From positions 1,548,001 through 1,612,000 of the forward strand of contig NZ_CP150254.1 in the NCBI RefSeq assembly GCF_037975445.1: 64,000 nt of DNA. Direction: 5' to 3'. The position numbers and the translations under genes were made by a program. Positions 27,025-36,590 of the stretch are shown here, one piece after another (position 1 is the stretch's first letter; each line of letters begins with the position of its first letter). The notes beneath the pieces were generated by a model. That model saw nothing but the letters and a program-made list of their open reading frames with translations. It made no database searches and was not told the origin of the DNA. Source of the stretch: Peribacillus sp. FSL P2-0133 (GTDB lineage Bacteria > Bacillota > Bacilli > Bacillales > DSM-1321).

Positions 27025-27292
27025 AAATCTATGAATGAGAGTAGTAATCTTTTTAGATGCGTAACAGAGAGCCGGGATAGGTGGAAACCGGTACGATATA
27101 AGAAGATGAATGGACTTATGAGTGGTTTCTTGAAATAAGTAGGGAAACTCGGCTGCCACCGTTAAAGGGTAATCGCAAGAATTTTTCATTTCTTGCTTGA
27201 GAGGGAAAAATGATGCGTTTTTCCAACTTGAGGTGGCACCGCGGTTTACCGTCCTCTGCAGACACATATTTGTGTTTGCGGGGGATTTTTTT
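27025..27292 (+). promoter_or_regulatory. T-box riboswitch 2 (tRNA-Trp)
   Basis: A second complete element: AGGTGGCACCGCGG at 27231-27244, specifier region GAATGGACTTATGAG with TGG at 27111-27113, and a terminator (CCTCTGCA-GACACA with TGTGTTTGCGGGGG, about 27252-27292) ending in TTTTTTT. Sequence differs enough from T-box 1 that it is not a recent duplicate. Tandem trp T-boxes are known from the B. cereus group and tighten control. Confidence 0.88.
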
Positions 27293-27429
27293 ATTGGGAT
27301 TTCAATATATATACCTTTTAGAGAAAAAATCAAAAAACCAGAGGAAATGAAAACTCCGGCACTTGGCCAAAAGGGTTTTCCCTTCCAGGGGTTTATAAGA
27401 GCGCATAAGAATCGGGAGGGAATTGAGAG

Positions 27430-28824
27430 ATGAATAATTTGGATGAAAAAAAAATACTCCGTTTCAAAATGGACACAATTGAAGGGGATATCCACACACC
27501 CATTGCCATATTTCAGAAATTAGATGGTGACCAGAAGTTTTTATTGGAAAGCTCAAATTCGCATCATGACAACGGCCGCTACTCCTATCTAGGTTCAAAA
27601 CCTTATCTGGAAGTGACATCACTTGCTGGCCAAGTAAATGTGAAAGATACTGAAACAGGTGATCAAATTGTAAAGAACATCAATATCATCGAGTTTCTAA
27701 AAAACGAATTACTAGTGGAGATAGGAGAGGCTCCCATACATCTTCCGCCATTTAACGGTGGTGCAATCGGATATATGGGCTATGATATCATTCGTCTGTA
27801 TGAAAATATAGGTCCGGTGCCTCCTGATTCTCTGCAAATGCCTGATGCTCATTTTCTCTTTTATAAAGAACTGTATATATTCGATCATGTTCTACAGAAG
27901 ATCCATCTTTTGACTGCGGAAGAAGATAGTGAAAAAAGTTTATTGGGGATGAAGGAAAAAATCAATCAGGCAAGTAAACCGTCAAAGGAAATATCGTCGG
28001 AATATTTGGAATTCAAATCGAATTTCAGTCAGGATGAATTCGAGAAAATGGTCCTTGAAGTTAAATCAGCGATTATAGCTGGTGAAGTGTTCCAAGTTGT
28101 TTTATCACAAAGGTTCAAAGCGGACTTCGATGGGGAGCCTTTCGATGCCTACCGTCGTTTACGTTTAGCCAACCCCTCTCCTTATATGTTTTATATAGAA
28201 TTTGGTGACTATACAATTATTGGGTCGTCTCCAGAAAGTTTGATCAGTGTTTCATCAGGAATGGTTCATGTTAATCCCATTGCCGGTACAAGACCAAGAG
28301 GGAAAACGGATGAAGAAGATAAAGGCTTCGAAAAAAGCCTGCTGATGGATGAAAAGGAACTTGCCGAGCATAAGATGCTTGTTGATTTGGGTAGGAATGA
28401 TCTTGGCAGGGTTTGCGAAATCGGTTCAATCCACCTTACCGAGGAAATGGAAATTCAAAGATATCAGCATGTCATGCATATTGCTTCGAAGGTTAGCGGA
28501 AAGCTTAGGGAAGGGTTCACGAGTTTAGATGCGCTGACGGTCTGCCTCCCTGCCGGAACAGTCTCAGGTGCTCCAAAAATCAGGGCAATGGAGCTGATCA
28601 ATGAACTGGAAAATTGTAAACGGGGGATGTATTCGGGCTCGATAGGGTTCATAGGTTTTGGAGGGGATCTTGATATGGCATTAGCCATTCGGACGATGAT
28701 CATTAAAGATGGCAAGGCCTATGTACAGGCAGGGGCAGGAATTGTATATGATTCAGATCCAAAAACGGAATTTGAAGAAACACAAAATAAAGCACGCGCT
28801 TTAATGGAGGTTCACACAAAATGA
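27430..28824 (+). CDS. trpE: Anthranilate synthase component I
   Basis: A 464-residue chorismate-utilising enzyme, first step of tryptophan synthesis. The feedback-inhibition motif LLESS is near residue 36, and the catalytic part has NPIAGTRPRGKTDEED, HKMLVDLGRNDLGRV and the C-terminal VQAGAGIVYDSDP. Start after GGGAGG about 8 nt upstream. It works with TrpG, whose start overlaps the stop of this gene by 4 bp (ATGA). Confidence 0.96.
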   Translation: MNNLDEKKILRFKMDTIEGDIHTPIAIFQKLDGDQKFLLESSNSHHDNGRYSYLGSKPYLEVTSLAGQVNVKDTETGDQIVKNINIIEFLKNELLVEIGEAPIHLPPFNGGAIGYMGYDIIRLYENIGPVPPDSLQMPDAHFLFYKELYIFDHVLQKIHLLTAEEDSEKSLLGMKEKINQASKPSKEISSEYLEFKSNFSQDEFEKMVLEVKSAIIAGEVFQVVLSQRFKADFDGEPFDAYRRLRLANPSPYMFYIEFGDYTIIGSSPESLISVSSGMVHVNPIAGTRPRGKTDEEDKGFEKSLLMDEKELAEHKMLVDLGRNDLGRVCEIGSIHLTEEMEIQRYQHVMHIASKVSGKLREGFTSLDALTVCLPAGTVSGAPKIRAMELINELENCKRGMYSGSIGFIGFGGDLDMALAIRTMIIKDGKAYVQAGAGIVYDSDPKTEFEETQNKARALMEVHTK

Positions 28825-29426
28825 TTTTATTAATTGATAACTATGACTCGTTCACTTATAACCTTTATCAATATTTAGGAGAAGTGGAAAAAGAAATCAT
28901 AGTAAAAAGGAATGACGAAATCAGCCTTGCGGAAATTGAGGAACTGAATCCAATGGCAATCGTCATTTCCCCGGGACCCGGCAGGCCGGAAGATGCTGGT
29001 ATCAGTATGGAAATCATCCGTAATTTTTATGAAAAGGTTCCGCTATTAGGCATTTGTTTGGGGCATCAGGCCATTGGGGCGGTTTTTGGTGCGAATGTGG
29101 TTGGAGCGAAACAAATCATGCATGGGAAAACATCGGTTATCGAACATGATGGAACAGGTGTATTTGCCAAACAGGACTTACAATTCCCGGTAATGCGTTA
29201 CCATTCCCTTGTAGTTGAAAGGGCGAGTTTGCCAGATGAACTGACTGTGACGGCAGTAGCACTGGATGATGGGGAGATTATGGCCCTGAAACATCAAGAT
29301 TTCCCGCTTTACGGTTTACAGTTCCACCCTGAATCAATAGGGACGAAAATCGGCAAGGAATTATTACATCAATTTTATGAGATTGCGGGAACCTTCCAAT
29401 CTGAGAAGGAACAATCCATCTTATAA
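28821..29426 (+). CDS. trpG: Anthranilate synthase component II (glutamine amidotransferase)
   Basis: A 201-residue class I amidotransferase supplying ammonia to TrpE. Catalytic triad: Cys in [14 protein letters not shown] (about residue 80), and His-Glu in QFHPESIGT (about 169-171). In B. subtilis this role is filled by PabA/TrpG encoded in the folate operon; here trpG lies within the trp operon. It could still serve PabB too. Translational coupling to trpE is likely from the overlap. Confidence 0.93.
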   Translation: MILLIDNYDSFTYNLYQYLGEVEKEIIVKRNDEISLAEIEELNPMAIVISPGPGRPEDAGISMEIIRNFYEKVPLLGICLGHQAIGAVFGANVVGAKQIMHGKTSVIEHDGTGVFAKQDLQFPVMRYHSLVVERASLPDELTVTAVALDDGEIMALKHQDFPLYGLQFHPESIGTKIGKELLHQFYEIAGTFQSEKEQSIL

Positions 29427-29449
29427 AAAAACGACTGGGGGAGTTAGCG

Positions 29450-30472
29450 GTGAAGGAGTATTTAGCGAAGTTAGCAGAGCGTCAAACATTGACGGAAGAA
29501 GAGATGAGCAGAGCAGCCCAAGCGTTATTTTCTAAAGATATAACCGAAAGCGAGATGGCAGCTTTCATCATTGCCCTAAAATCCAAAGGGGAAACCGCAG
29601 GTGAAATAGCAAGCCTTGTCAGAGTCATGAGAAAAGAAGCAAGAAGTGTACGAACAAGCTCTATTAATGTTATGGATAATTGCGGAACGGGAGGAGATGG
29701 GTCACAAAGCTTCAATATAAGTACAGCATCAGCATTCGTTCTTGCCGGGGCCGGTGTCAAGGTTGCCAAACATGGAAACCGCAGCATTTCAAGCAAAACG
29801 GGGAGTGCGGATGTATTGGAAGAATTAGGTGTTAATTTGTACTTGGAGCCTGACATGTTAAAAGAACTGTTGGAGGAAAATGGGATCACATTCTTATTTG
29901 CTCCATCGGTCCACCCTAATATTGCACGGATAATGAAAGTGAGAAAAGAACTGAAAATCCCGACGATATTTAATCTAATCGGTCCTCTGACAAATCCAGT
30001 CCAACTCGACACGCAATTAATGGGAATTAATCGACGTGATATGCTCGAGCTTTTTGCGGAAGTCCTACATAAATTAGGCAGGAAACGCGCGGTCGTGATA
30101 AATGGTGCCGGGTTTATGGATGAAGCGAGCCTGCAGGGAGAAAATTCACTCGTGCTTTTGGAGCAAGGGGATATTATCCCATTTACGCTGCACCCTGAAG
30201 AAGTGGATCTGCCGGTTTACGGAAATGATGCCATCCGCGGCGGTGACGCAAAACAAAATGCCGATATCATGCTTAGGCTTCTCAAAGGGGAAAAAGGGGC
30301 CTATCGTGATACCGTTTTATTGAATGCTGGATTGGGATTATACGCACATGGTACGGCAGCAACGATCAAAAAGGGAATCTCCATGGCTAAAGAAAGCCTT
30401 GATAGCGGATCGGCTCTTGCAAAGTTAGAAAATCTGATTGCTTATGGCAATAGAAATAAGGTGGTCATGTAA
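29450..30472 (+). CDS. trpD: Anthranilate phosphoribosyltransferase
   Basis: A 340-residue enzyme transferring phosphoribosyl from PRPP to anthranilate. The PRPP motif [17 protein letters not shown] is near residue 76, followed by [24 protein letters not shown] start after GGGGGAG. It overlaps trpC by one base (TAATG). Confidence 0.96.
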   Translation: MKEYLAKLAERQTLTEEEMSRAAQALFSKDITESEMAAFIIALKSKGETAGEIASLVRVMRKEARSVRTSSINVMDNCGTGGDGSQSFNISTASAFVLAGAGVKVAKHGNRSISSKTGSADVLEELGVNLYLEPDMLKELLEENGITFLFAPSVHPNIARIMKVRKELKIPTIFNLIGPLTNPVQLDTQLMGINRRDMLELFAEVLHKLGRKRAVVINGAGFMDEASLQGENSLVLLEQGDIIPFTLHPEEVDLPVYGNDAIRGGDAKQNADIMLRLLKGEKGAYRDTVLLNAGLGLYAHGTAATIKKGISMAKESLDSGSALAKLENLIAYGNRNKVVM

Positions 30473-31248
30473 TGGAAAATATCTTAACGAAAATCATCGA
30501 ACAGAAAAAGGTGGAAGTCGCAAAATTAAAAGAAAGGGGCTTAGACGATTCGGTCATGATCAACATAGTCAGACCATCTTTGGTGAAAAATTTGAAAATG
30601 GCGAAATCAATGGCGATTATCGCGGAAATAAAACGGGCTTCCCCTTCAAAAGGGGACATTAAAATCAATGTAAATCCGATCGAGCAGGCCCTTTCATATG
30701 AAAGTGGCGGAGCGGCAGCGATATCCGTATTGACGGATGAGGTTTTCTTTAAAGGATCAATTGCAGATTTGAGAATCGTAAGCGAGGCCATACGGATTCC
30801 CAGGTTGTGCAAAGATTTCATCATCGATGAAATCCAAATCGATCGCGCCCATCAAGCTGGTGCCACTATCATTCTATTGATTGTGGCAGCACTTTCTAAA
30901 GAACGCCTTCATGAATTATATCAATATGCAAAAAGAAAAGGGCTTGAAGTATTGACGGAAGTCCATGATGAAGCCGAACTGGAACGGGCTCTAGAGCTGA
31001 ATGCAGAGTTAATAGGGATTAACAATCGAAATTTAAAGACCTTCAAAGTGGATTTGGCTGTAACGGAACGACTGGCGAAGTTACTTGATCCTAAACGCCA
31101 TATCATTATCAGTGAAAGTGGAATCAAAACAAAAGAAGACGTGATGCGTGTGAAGGAAGCTGGTGCAAAAGCGATTTTAGTCGGGGAGACACTGATGACT
31201 GCATCAAATCTTCCGCACACGATGGCCGAATTGCAAATGAGTATATAA
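30472..31248 (+). CDS. trpC: Indole-3-glycerol phosphate synthase
   Basis: A 258-residue TIM-barrel enzyme that closes the indole ring. The catalytic segment IAEIKRASPSKG (about residue 49) contains Glu and Lys of the active site; LIGINNRNLKTF and IISESGIKT are the later phosphate-binding and catalytic strands. Stop-start overlap with trpD indicates coupling. Confidence 0.96.
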   Translation: MENILTKIIEQKKVEVAKLKERGLDDSVMINIVRPSLVKNLKMAKSMAIIAEIKRASPSKGDIKINVNPIEQALSYESGGAAAISVLTDEVFFKGSIADLRIVSEAIRIPRLCKDFIIDEIQIDRAHQAGATIILLIVAALSKERLHELYQYAKRKGLEVLTEVHDEAELERALELNAELIGINNRNLKTFKVDLAVTERLAKLLDPKRHIIISESGIKTKEDVMRVKEAGAKAILVGETLMTASNLPHTMAELQMSI

Positions 31249-31258
31249 GGAGATTAAT

Positions 31259-31873
31259 ATGTTAGTGAAAATCTGTGGGATAAAGACATTGGCAGCCGCT
31301 CAGACTGCTGTTAGTTCCGGAGCAGACTTCATTGGTTTCATTTTTGCCGAGAGTAGCAGGAAGGTTGAGCCAGAGATAGTAGGAGAATTCGGAGCAAATC
31401 TAGCTGGACAGGTTAAAAAGGTCGGAGTGTTTGCTAATCAAACTGAACAAGAAGTGATAAAAAGTGCTGAAATTGCAGGATTGGATTATATTCAGCTTCA
31501 TGGTAACGAGTCTGCCAGCTTTGCCCGCAGAATGCCCCTACCGGTTATCAAGGCCTTTGCCGTCAATTCAGAGAAAGACCTTGAAAACCTTCGAGAATAC
31601 CCAGCAGATTATCTATTAGTAGATCTTCCTAAGAGTTCATCTGGAAAGGGATTGACTTTGGATTGGGATATGATCCGAAAAGCGGATCTGCCACTGGGGA
31701 AGGTAATTCTAGCGGGTGGGCTGACTCCGGAAAATGTCGGAAAAGCGATTAATGCCGTTTCACCATTCGCAGTTGATGTAGCCAGCGGCGTTGAAACAAA
31801 CGGATTAAAAGATGCCGTAAAAATAAAGGCATTTATTAATGAGGCAAAATATACAGCCGGAAAAGAGGAATGA
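31259..31873 (+). CDS. trpF: Phosphoribosylanthranilate isomerase
   Basis: A 204-residue TIM-barrel isomerase. [15 protein letters not shown] at the N-terminus carries the catalytic cysteine, and the Asp of [13 protein letters not shown] (about residue 122-130) is the general acid. GGAG lies 8 nt before ATG. It catalyses the step before TrpC, though it is encoded after it. Confidence 0.95.
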   Translation: MLVKICGIKTLAAAQTAVSSGADFIGFIFAESSRKVEPEIVGEFGANLAGQVKKVGVFANQTEQEVIKSAEIAGLDYIQLHGNESASFARRMPLPVIKAFAVNSEKDLENLREYPADYLLVDLPKSSSGKGLTLDWDMIRKADLPLGKVILAGGLTPENVGKAINAVSPFAVDVASGVETNGLKDAVKIKAFINEAKYTAGKEE

Positions 31874-31877
31874 ATTG

Positions 31878-33083
31878 ATGAACACTTATACACAGCCTGA
31901 TAAAACTGGACATTTTGGAGCATATGGAGGCCGTTTCGTTCCGGAAACTTTAATGGCGGCGATTACGGAGCTTGAAGAAGTATATGAACAATCTAAAAAT
32001 GATCCTGAATTCCAAAGGCAGCTAAATTATTACCTGAAACAGTATATCGGTCGGGAAACACCACTTTATTTTGCGGAGAACTTAACGAGGCTTGCAGGTG
32101 GTGCAGATATTTATCTGAAGCGAGAAGACTTGAATCATACCGGAGCCCACAAAATAAATAATACGATCGGTCAGGCTTTGCTGACTCAGAAAATGGGCAA
32201 GAAAAAGGTGATTGCCGAAACGGGTGCAGGACAGCATGGGGTTGCAACGGCGACTGTGTGTGCTTTGCTGAAGTTGGAATGCATCATCTTTATGGGAGAA
32301 GAAGATATCAGGAGACAGAAATTGAATGTATTCAGGATGGAGCTTTTGGGAGCCAAGGTCATATCTGTATCACAAGGAAGCGGGACACTGAAGGATGCAG
32401 TGAATGAGGCGTTACGATATTGGGTGGCGAATGTGGATGACACCCATTATATAATGGGATCAGTTCTTGGTCCGCATCCATTCCCCGTTATTGTACGTGA
32501 TTTTCAAAGCGTGATAGGGAATGAAACAAAGCGTCAATATTCGGAGGTGGTTCACTCCCTACCGGATGCAGTAGTTGCTTGCATAGGCGGAGGAAGTAAT
32601 GCAATGGGAATGTTTTATCCGTTCATTGAGGATGAAACGGTAAAATTATACGGAGTGGAAGCGGCAGGGCATGGACTTGAAACACCATTACACGCTTCAA
32701 GTTTGACTAAGGGGAAACCTGGGGTGCTCCACGGGGCATTCATGTATGTACTGCAGAACGAGGACGGTCAGATCCAGGAGGCACATTCAATTTCTGCAGG
32801 GCTGGATTATCCAGGGGTAGGGCCTGAACATAGTTACTTAAAAGATACAAATCGGGTGAAATATACTTCCGTAACCGATGATGAAGCCTTGGAAGCTCTA
32901 GCGATGCTTTCAAGGGAGGAAGGGATCATCCCTGCTTTAGAAAGTTCACATGCCATTTCCTACGGTTTAAAGCTTGCTAAAGAAATGGAGAAAGGAACAG
33001 GACTGGTGATTTGCCTGTCCGGCCGTGGTGATAAGGATGTTGAAACGGTCCAATCATTGATGGGGGGTAGTGAACATGAATAA
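31878..33083 (+). CDS. trpB: Tryptophan synthase beta chain
   Basis: A 401-residue PLP enzyme joining indole and serine. The PLP lysine is in [14 protein letters not shown] (about residue 92), the phosphate loop is [10 protein letters not shown] (about 233), and [14 protein letters not shown] is the COMM-adjacent signature. ATG 31878 follows GAGGA by 8 nt and comes 4 bp after the trpF stop; the frame extends upstream to 31839 inside trpF without support. Confidence 0.96.
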   Translation: MNTYTQPDKTGHFGAYGGRFVPETLMAAITELEEVYEQSKNDPEFQRQLNYYLKQYIGRETPLYFAENLTRLAGGADIYLKREDLNHTGAHKINNTIGQALLTQKMGKKKVIAETGAGQHGVATATVCALLKLECIIFMGEEDIRRQKLNVFRMELLGAKVISVSQGSGTLKDAVNEALRYWVANVDDTHYIMGSVLGPHPFPVIVRDFQSVIGNETKRQYSEVVHSLPDAVVACIGGGSNAMGMFYPFIEDETVKLYGVEAAGHGLETPLHASSLTKGKPGVLHGAFMYVLQNEDGQIQEAHSISAGLDYPGVGPEHSYLKDTNRVKYTSVTDDEALEALAMLSREEGIIPALESSHAISYGLKLAKEMEKGTGLVICLSGRGDKDVETVQSLMGGSEHE

Positions 33084-33855
33084 ATTAACAAATGCGCTTG
33101 AAGAATGTCAAACGAAGAAGGAAAAAGCATTCATCCCTTATATTATGGCAGGGGATGGAGGGCTTGAACGGTTAAAGAGCCAGCTTCTTTTTCTTGAAAA
33201 CAGCGGTGCGACTGCCGTTGAACTAGGTATACCATTCTCTGATCCTGTCGCTGATGGACCGGTTATCCAACAAGCCGGCATCAGATCTTTGGAAAATGGA
33301 ACAACTTTAAAAGATGTCCTGAAAAAAGTAATGGAAATCAAAAATGAAGTGACCATCCCAATTATTTTAATGGGATATACGAATTCGATCCTGGCATATG
33401 GACTTAAAGAGTTTACGAATGACTGTCTCAATGCAGGGATTTCCGGGTGCATCATCCCCGATTTACCGATTGAAGAAGAAGCCATCTTTTCATCAATCAA
33501 AACTGCAGGGATCGTTCTTATCCGACTTGTGACACTCACGTCTTCGAAAGAGCGTATCACTGAGATTACTGCAGGGGCGGAGGGATTCATCTACGCAGTT
33601 ACAGTCAAAGGCATTACGGGTGCCCGTGACGCCTTTGGGGAAGAACTTGGAGGCTATTTAAAGAAGGTAAAAGAGATAAGTCCGGTTCCCGTTCTTGCTG
33701 GGTTCGGCATATCGACGCCAGATCATGTCCGTGATGCAATACAATACTGCGATGGTGTCATTGTCGGCAGCAAGATCATCGAATGCTTCGAGACAGGTAA
33801 GGAAGATCAAATTGGTGATTTGATACAAGCAAGCAAAGGAGTAGTGCAAAAATGA
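33076..33855 (+). CDS. trpA: Tryptophan synthase alpha chain
   Basis: A 259-residue TIM-barrel lyase that releases indole from indole-glycerol phosphate for Trp[19 protein letters not shown] holds the catalytic Glu and Asp (about residues 48-60). ATG 33076 lies 8 nt after GGGGGG and overlaps the trpB end; the GTG at 33070 is too close to the ribosome binding site. Last gene of the operon, followed by a strong terminator. Confidence 0.95.
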   Translation: MNKLTNALEECQTKKEKAFIPYIMAGDGGLERLKSQLLFLENSGATAVELGIPFSDPVADGPVIQQAGIRSLENGTTLKDVLKKVMEIKNEVTIPIILMGYTNSILAYGLKEFTNDCLNAGISGCIIPDLPIEEEAIFSSIKTAGIVLIRLVTLTSSKERITEITAGAEGFIYAVTVKGITGARDAFGEELGGYLKKVKEISPVPVLAGFGISTPDHVRDAIQYCDGVIVGSKIIECFETGKEDQIGDLIQASKGVVQK

Positions 33856-33856
33856 G

Positions 33857-33890
33857 GAAAGGAGAGCCATTAAGGCTCTCCTTTTTTCTT
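33857..33890 (+). terminator. Terminator of the trp operon
   Basis: Stem AAAGGAGAGCC/GGCTCTCCTTT with a 5-nt loop and TTTTTTCTT. Confidence 0.93.
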
Positions 33891-33947
33891 AACCAGTTTA
33901 ATAATTGAAGGCACCCGATATTCAATCCGAATACGAAGCAACTGTGT

Positions 33948-34568
33948 TTAATTTAATTGATATAAGGGTAAAAGATGTTCAAACGCATCTTGAATGGTTT
34001 GAATGAAATCATCATCTTTTAACTTAATAGCGTCATCACGGGAAATTTTTATACCGCAAAGGATTTCGGCTTTTTTTACAGTTTGCAAACGAGTGAACAT
34101 TGAATTCAAATCATCTACTCCAAGACCATCATGATTGATGACATCAGGTTTTGTATGGTCAATTGACCAAACATAATGGGAGGGAATGCTATTGACTAAT
34201 CGGCCTGCCTGCTGCTCCAGTTTCTTTCCGATTTCAGTTTTATTAGGGGCTTCATAAATCACGGCATACCAGATGAACATATGCGTTTCCCATAACCCGA
34301 TTTGGAAATGCGGCATCATTTTATAACCTCTGCTATTGGCAGCGAAAGCAACCCAAGTATCTTTAGGAGGATTCACTGACCGTCTAGCATGCTTTGCAAC
34401 ATGAGGGTGCATTTCATCGCCGGTCATAACTGACAGTTTTTGAGAAAAGTGCTCTCCAAGTGCTTGTAATTTGGGCTGGATCCGTTCTTTTAAAGCATCC
34501 ATGCGCGGTTCCAATCCATCAATTTTAAAAACATCAAAATCATCTGCTGTAAAACTTGCTATATTCAT
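33948..34568 (-). CDS. yktB: DUF1054 protein YktB (UPF0637)
   Basis: A 206-residue protein starting MNIASFTADDFDVFKI, matching the YktB family. A characteristic central part is GDEMHPHVAKHARRSVNPPKDTW; function is unknown. The second ATG (34568) was chosen since AGGAGAG lies about 7 nt from it and only 1 nt from the first ATG. Convergent with the trp operon and divergent from ykzI. Confidence 0.9.
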   Translation of the reverse strand: MNIASFTADDFDVFKIDGLEPRMDALKERIQPKLQALGEHFSQKLSVMTGDEMHPHVAKHARRSVNPPKDTWVAFAANSRGYKMMPHFQIGLWETHMFIWYAVIYEAPNKTEIGKKLEQQAGRLVNSIPSHYVWSIDHTKPDVINHDGLGVDDLNSMFTRLQTVKKAEILCGIKISRDDAIKLKDDDFIQTIQDAFEHLLPLYQLN

Positions 34569-34762
34569 TTTCATCTCTCCTACCGTAATATCTGCACATA
34601 TTGTAGCATAAGTAAAAGTAATATATAAAAAAATACGATTTGGGTTGGCATGTAAAATTCCTTATAGGTTATAGCACAAATTAGTTGCTATTTGAGGTAG
34701 GAAGTCATATGATAAAATAAATTCAGAAAATTACGTTAATTGATGAAGGGAGAATGTTAATT

Positions 34763-34960
34763 ATGAAACAAGTCATGAACCAAGCATTAAAAGCTAAAGA
34801 AGTTGAAAGACATAGAGCTGCAGTGTTAAGGATGGAAATGGACTATGAATTAGCAACCCTTTTTGAAGCAATCGGTGAAGAAAATGACCAAAAGAGGTCA
34901 CAATGCAAGCAAAGGCTAGAACGCATCCGCTTGGAATTGTTGAAACTGAAAGCCTTGTAA
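34763..34960 (+). CDS. ykzI: YkzI-like small helical protein
   Basis: A 65-residue, strongly charged and mostly helical protein (NQALKAKEVERHRAAVLRMEMDYE). Position between yktB and the inositol-monophosphatase gene corresponds to ykzI of B. subtilis. ATG 34763 is 10 nt after GGGAG; ATG 34754 is too close. No function known. Confidence 0.65.
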   Translation: MKQVMNQALKAKEVERHRAAVLRMEMDYELATLFEAIGEENDQKRSQCKQRLERIRLELLKLKAL

Positions 34961-35368
34961 CTGATTGGCTGCAGAGATCTTGAAGGAGAATGAATAAAGG
35001 AAATGAATCAATTTCAATACAAGGAATTTTATTATAGATGAGCGGACACTTTATTTTATTAAAAAATAATGTGTCCGTTTTTCATTAAATGTCCAATATA
35101 ATAAATAAGGTAGTATTTTATTTAGTCCAGGTCCCTTTAATAAGGAAGGGAAACGTAAATTCAAAGTGGCTTGAAAGTATTTGTGCTGGCTAGCTCATAA
35201 TTGCGAAAACCGATTAATGGATAGGTGGTCAAGGAATCTTCTTTCCTCATGTTAAAAAAATGGAAAATTTAAGATGTTAAAAACTTGAAGGCAAGCTATA
35301 TTTGCTTTAATCTTTAGAAAAGGATCATTTTAATGTAGTTTCTGATCACAAAGGACGGGGATATTATA
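34961..35368. other. Intergenic region before the IMPase gene
   Basis: It holds the ykzI terminator (stem AGCGGACAC/GTGTCCGT at 35041-35078, then TTTTTC). The remaining 290 bp have no coding signal; the promoter for the downstream gene must be here but no clear -35/-10 pair stands out. Confidence 0.5.
35042..35083 (+). terminator. Terminator after ykzI
   Basis: Stem GCGGACAC/GTGTCCGT with an AT-rich 21-nt loop and a T-run. Confidence 0.8.
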
Positions 35369-36172
35369 ATGGCATCGGTCAAGGAAATGGATACATATGC
35401 GAAGTTATGGATGAAAGAAGCGGGTACTAGGCTAAGGGCGTCCTTTAAAACCAAGTTGAATATTGAAATGAAAACGAATCCGAATGATTTGGTTACTAAT
35501 ATGGATAAGGGGATAGAAAAGTTTTTTTGCGAAAAAATCAACGAAGTTTTCCCTGAACACCGCATATTCGGGGAAGAGGGAATGGGCAATGATATTAAAG
35601 ACCTAAAAGGTACTGTGTGGATCATCGATCCAATTGATGGAACGTTGAATTTCATTCATCAACAGAGGAATTTTGCAATTTCCCTTGGGGTTTATGTGGA
35701 TGGCATCGGAAAAATCGGCATGGTTTATGATGTCTTTAGTGATGAATTATATCATGCGATTAAGGGGCAAGGAGCATTTCTGAATGATCAAAGGCTGCCA
35801 TCTCTTGAAGAGGCATCAGTAAGCAAAGCGATAATTTCCATTAATGCAAGCTGGGTAACGGAAAACCGAAGAATCGATCCGAATCTTTTGGCACCGCTAG
35901 TTCGGGATGCAAGAGGGACACGTTCTTATGGCTCCGCAGCATTGGAGCTGGCTTTCGTAGCAGCTGGAAGGATTGATGCATACATAACCATGAGACTCAT
36001 GCCTTGGGACTTTGCCGGAGGAGTTTTACTGGTTGAGGAAGTGGGCGGGGAAGTTAGTAATATTAAAGGTGACAAATTGGATTTCTTAAAAGGTGACTCA
36101 CTTTTCGTATCTAAACCAGGGCTCCATAAAGAAGTATTCGATAAATACTTATCAGGAAATTCCAGTCATTAG
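35369..36172 (+). CDS. suhB: Inositol-1-monophosphatase family protein (YktC)
   Basis: A 267-residue Mg2+-dependent phosphatase. Metal ligands are Glu in GEEGMG (about residue 71), the IDPIDGTLNFIHQ motif (about 89-101) and the aspartate in PWDFAGGVLLVEEVGG (about 212). It hydrolyses inositol-1-phosphate, and relatives also use NADP or fructose-1,6-bisphosphate. AAAGGACGGGG precedes ATG. Position matches yktC of B. subtilis. Confidence 0.88.
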   Translation: MASVKEMDTYAKLWMKEAGTRLRASFKTKLNIEMKTNPNDLVTNMDKGIEKFFCEKINEVFPEHRIFGEEGMGNDIKDLKGTVWIIDPIDGTLNFIHQQRNFAISLGVYVDGIGKIGMVYDVFSDELYHAIKGQGAFLNDQRLPSLEEASVSKAIISINASWVTENRRIDPNLLAPLVRDARGTRSYGSAALELAFVAAGRIDAYITMRLMPWDFAGGVLLVEEVGGEVSNIKGDKLDFLKGDSLFVSKPGLHKEVFDKYLSGNSSH

Positions 36173-36248
36173 TATCAAGGCCTAATTGAAGGCAGTACCA
36201 AAGTTTGGGACGTATGGATTTAAATGTTCGTTATGAAATAATTAACAA

Positions 36249-36281
36249 AAAAAAACTCGCTGTCTGTCAGCGAGTTTTTTA
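36249..36281. terminator. Bidirectional terminator between suhB and ylaF
   Basis: Perfect 12-bp stem AAAAACTCGCTG/CAGCGAGTTTTT, 5-nt loop, convergent genes on both sides. Confidence 0.92.
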
Positions 36282-36283
36282 TA

Positions 36284-36466
36284 TTATAACTTCCCGGCTT
36301 CACGCAATTTCTTCTTCTGAGTGAAACCGAACCCCATGATTCCGCAAAGAATGACGATTGCAGCTAATATTCCAATCAAGCTCTTCTCAGCAATGAAGAT
36401 GCCAATGGAGCCAATGCTGGATGTTGCCAATACCGCTAATATTAAGAAATTCCATTTAATGTTCAT
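36284..36466 (-). CDS. ylaF: YlaF-like membrane protein (DUF5325)
   Basis: A 60-residue protein with two hydrophobic helices separated by FIAEKS, and a C-terminal KKKLREAG tail, the pattern of YlaF/DUF5325. ATG 36466 was chosen since GGGGTG lies 7 nt upstream; the preceding GTG belongs to that ribosome binding site. Divergent from typA, as ylaF and ylaG are neighbours in B. subtilis. Function unknown. Confidence 0.8.
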   Translation of the reverse strand: MNIKWNFLILAVLATSSIGSIGIFIAEKSLIGILAAIVILCGIMGFGFTQKKKLREAGKL

Positions 36467-36526
36467 TAATATCACCCCTAATATATCTATTGTACATAAT
36501 TTCTGTATTTGTTTCTAGTATGTTTG

Positions 36527-36535
36527 TGATATAAT
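36527..36535 (+). promoter_or_regulatory. Extended -10 promoter of typA
   Basis: TGA followed by a perfect TATAAT (36530-36535), about 55 nt before the TTG start of typA. The -35 region (TTGTTT, 15 bp upstream) is poorly spaced, consistent with a TGn promoter. Confidence 0.6.
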
Positions 36536-36590
36536 ATGTAAGCTAATACTAGTGATACGTTATACACAAACTTTTTTAGGAGTGAATTTT

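Noticed and set aside
27295..27430. TRAP binding site (GAG/UAG repeats) before trpE
   Set aside because: Only a few scattered GAG triplets, without the regular 2-3-nt spacing of TRAP targets.
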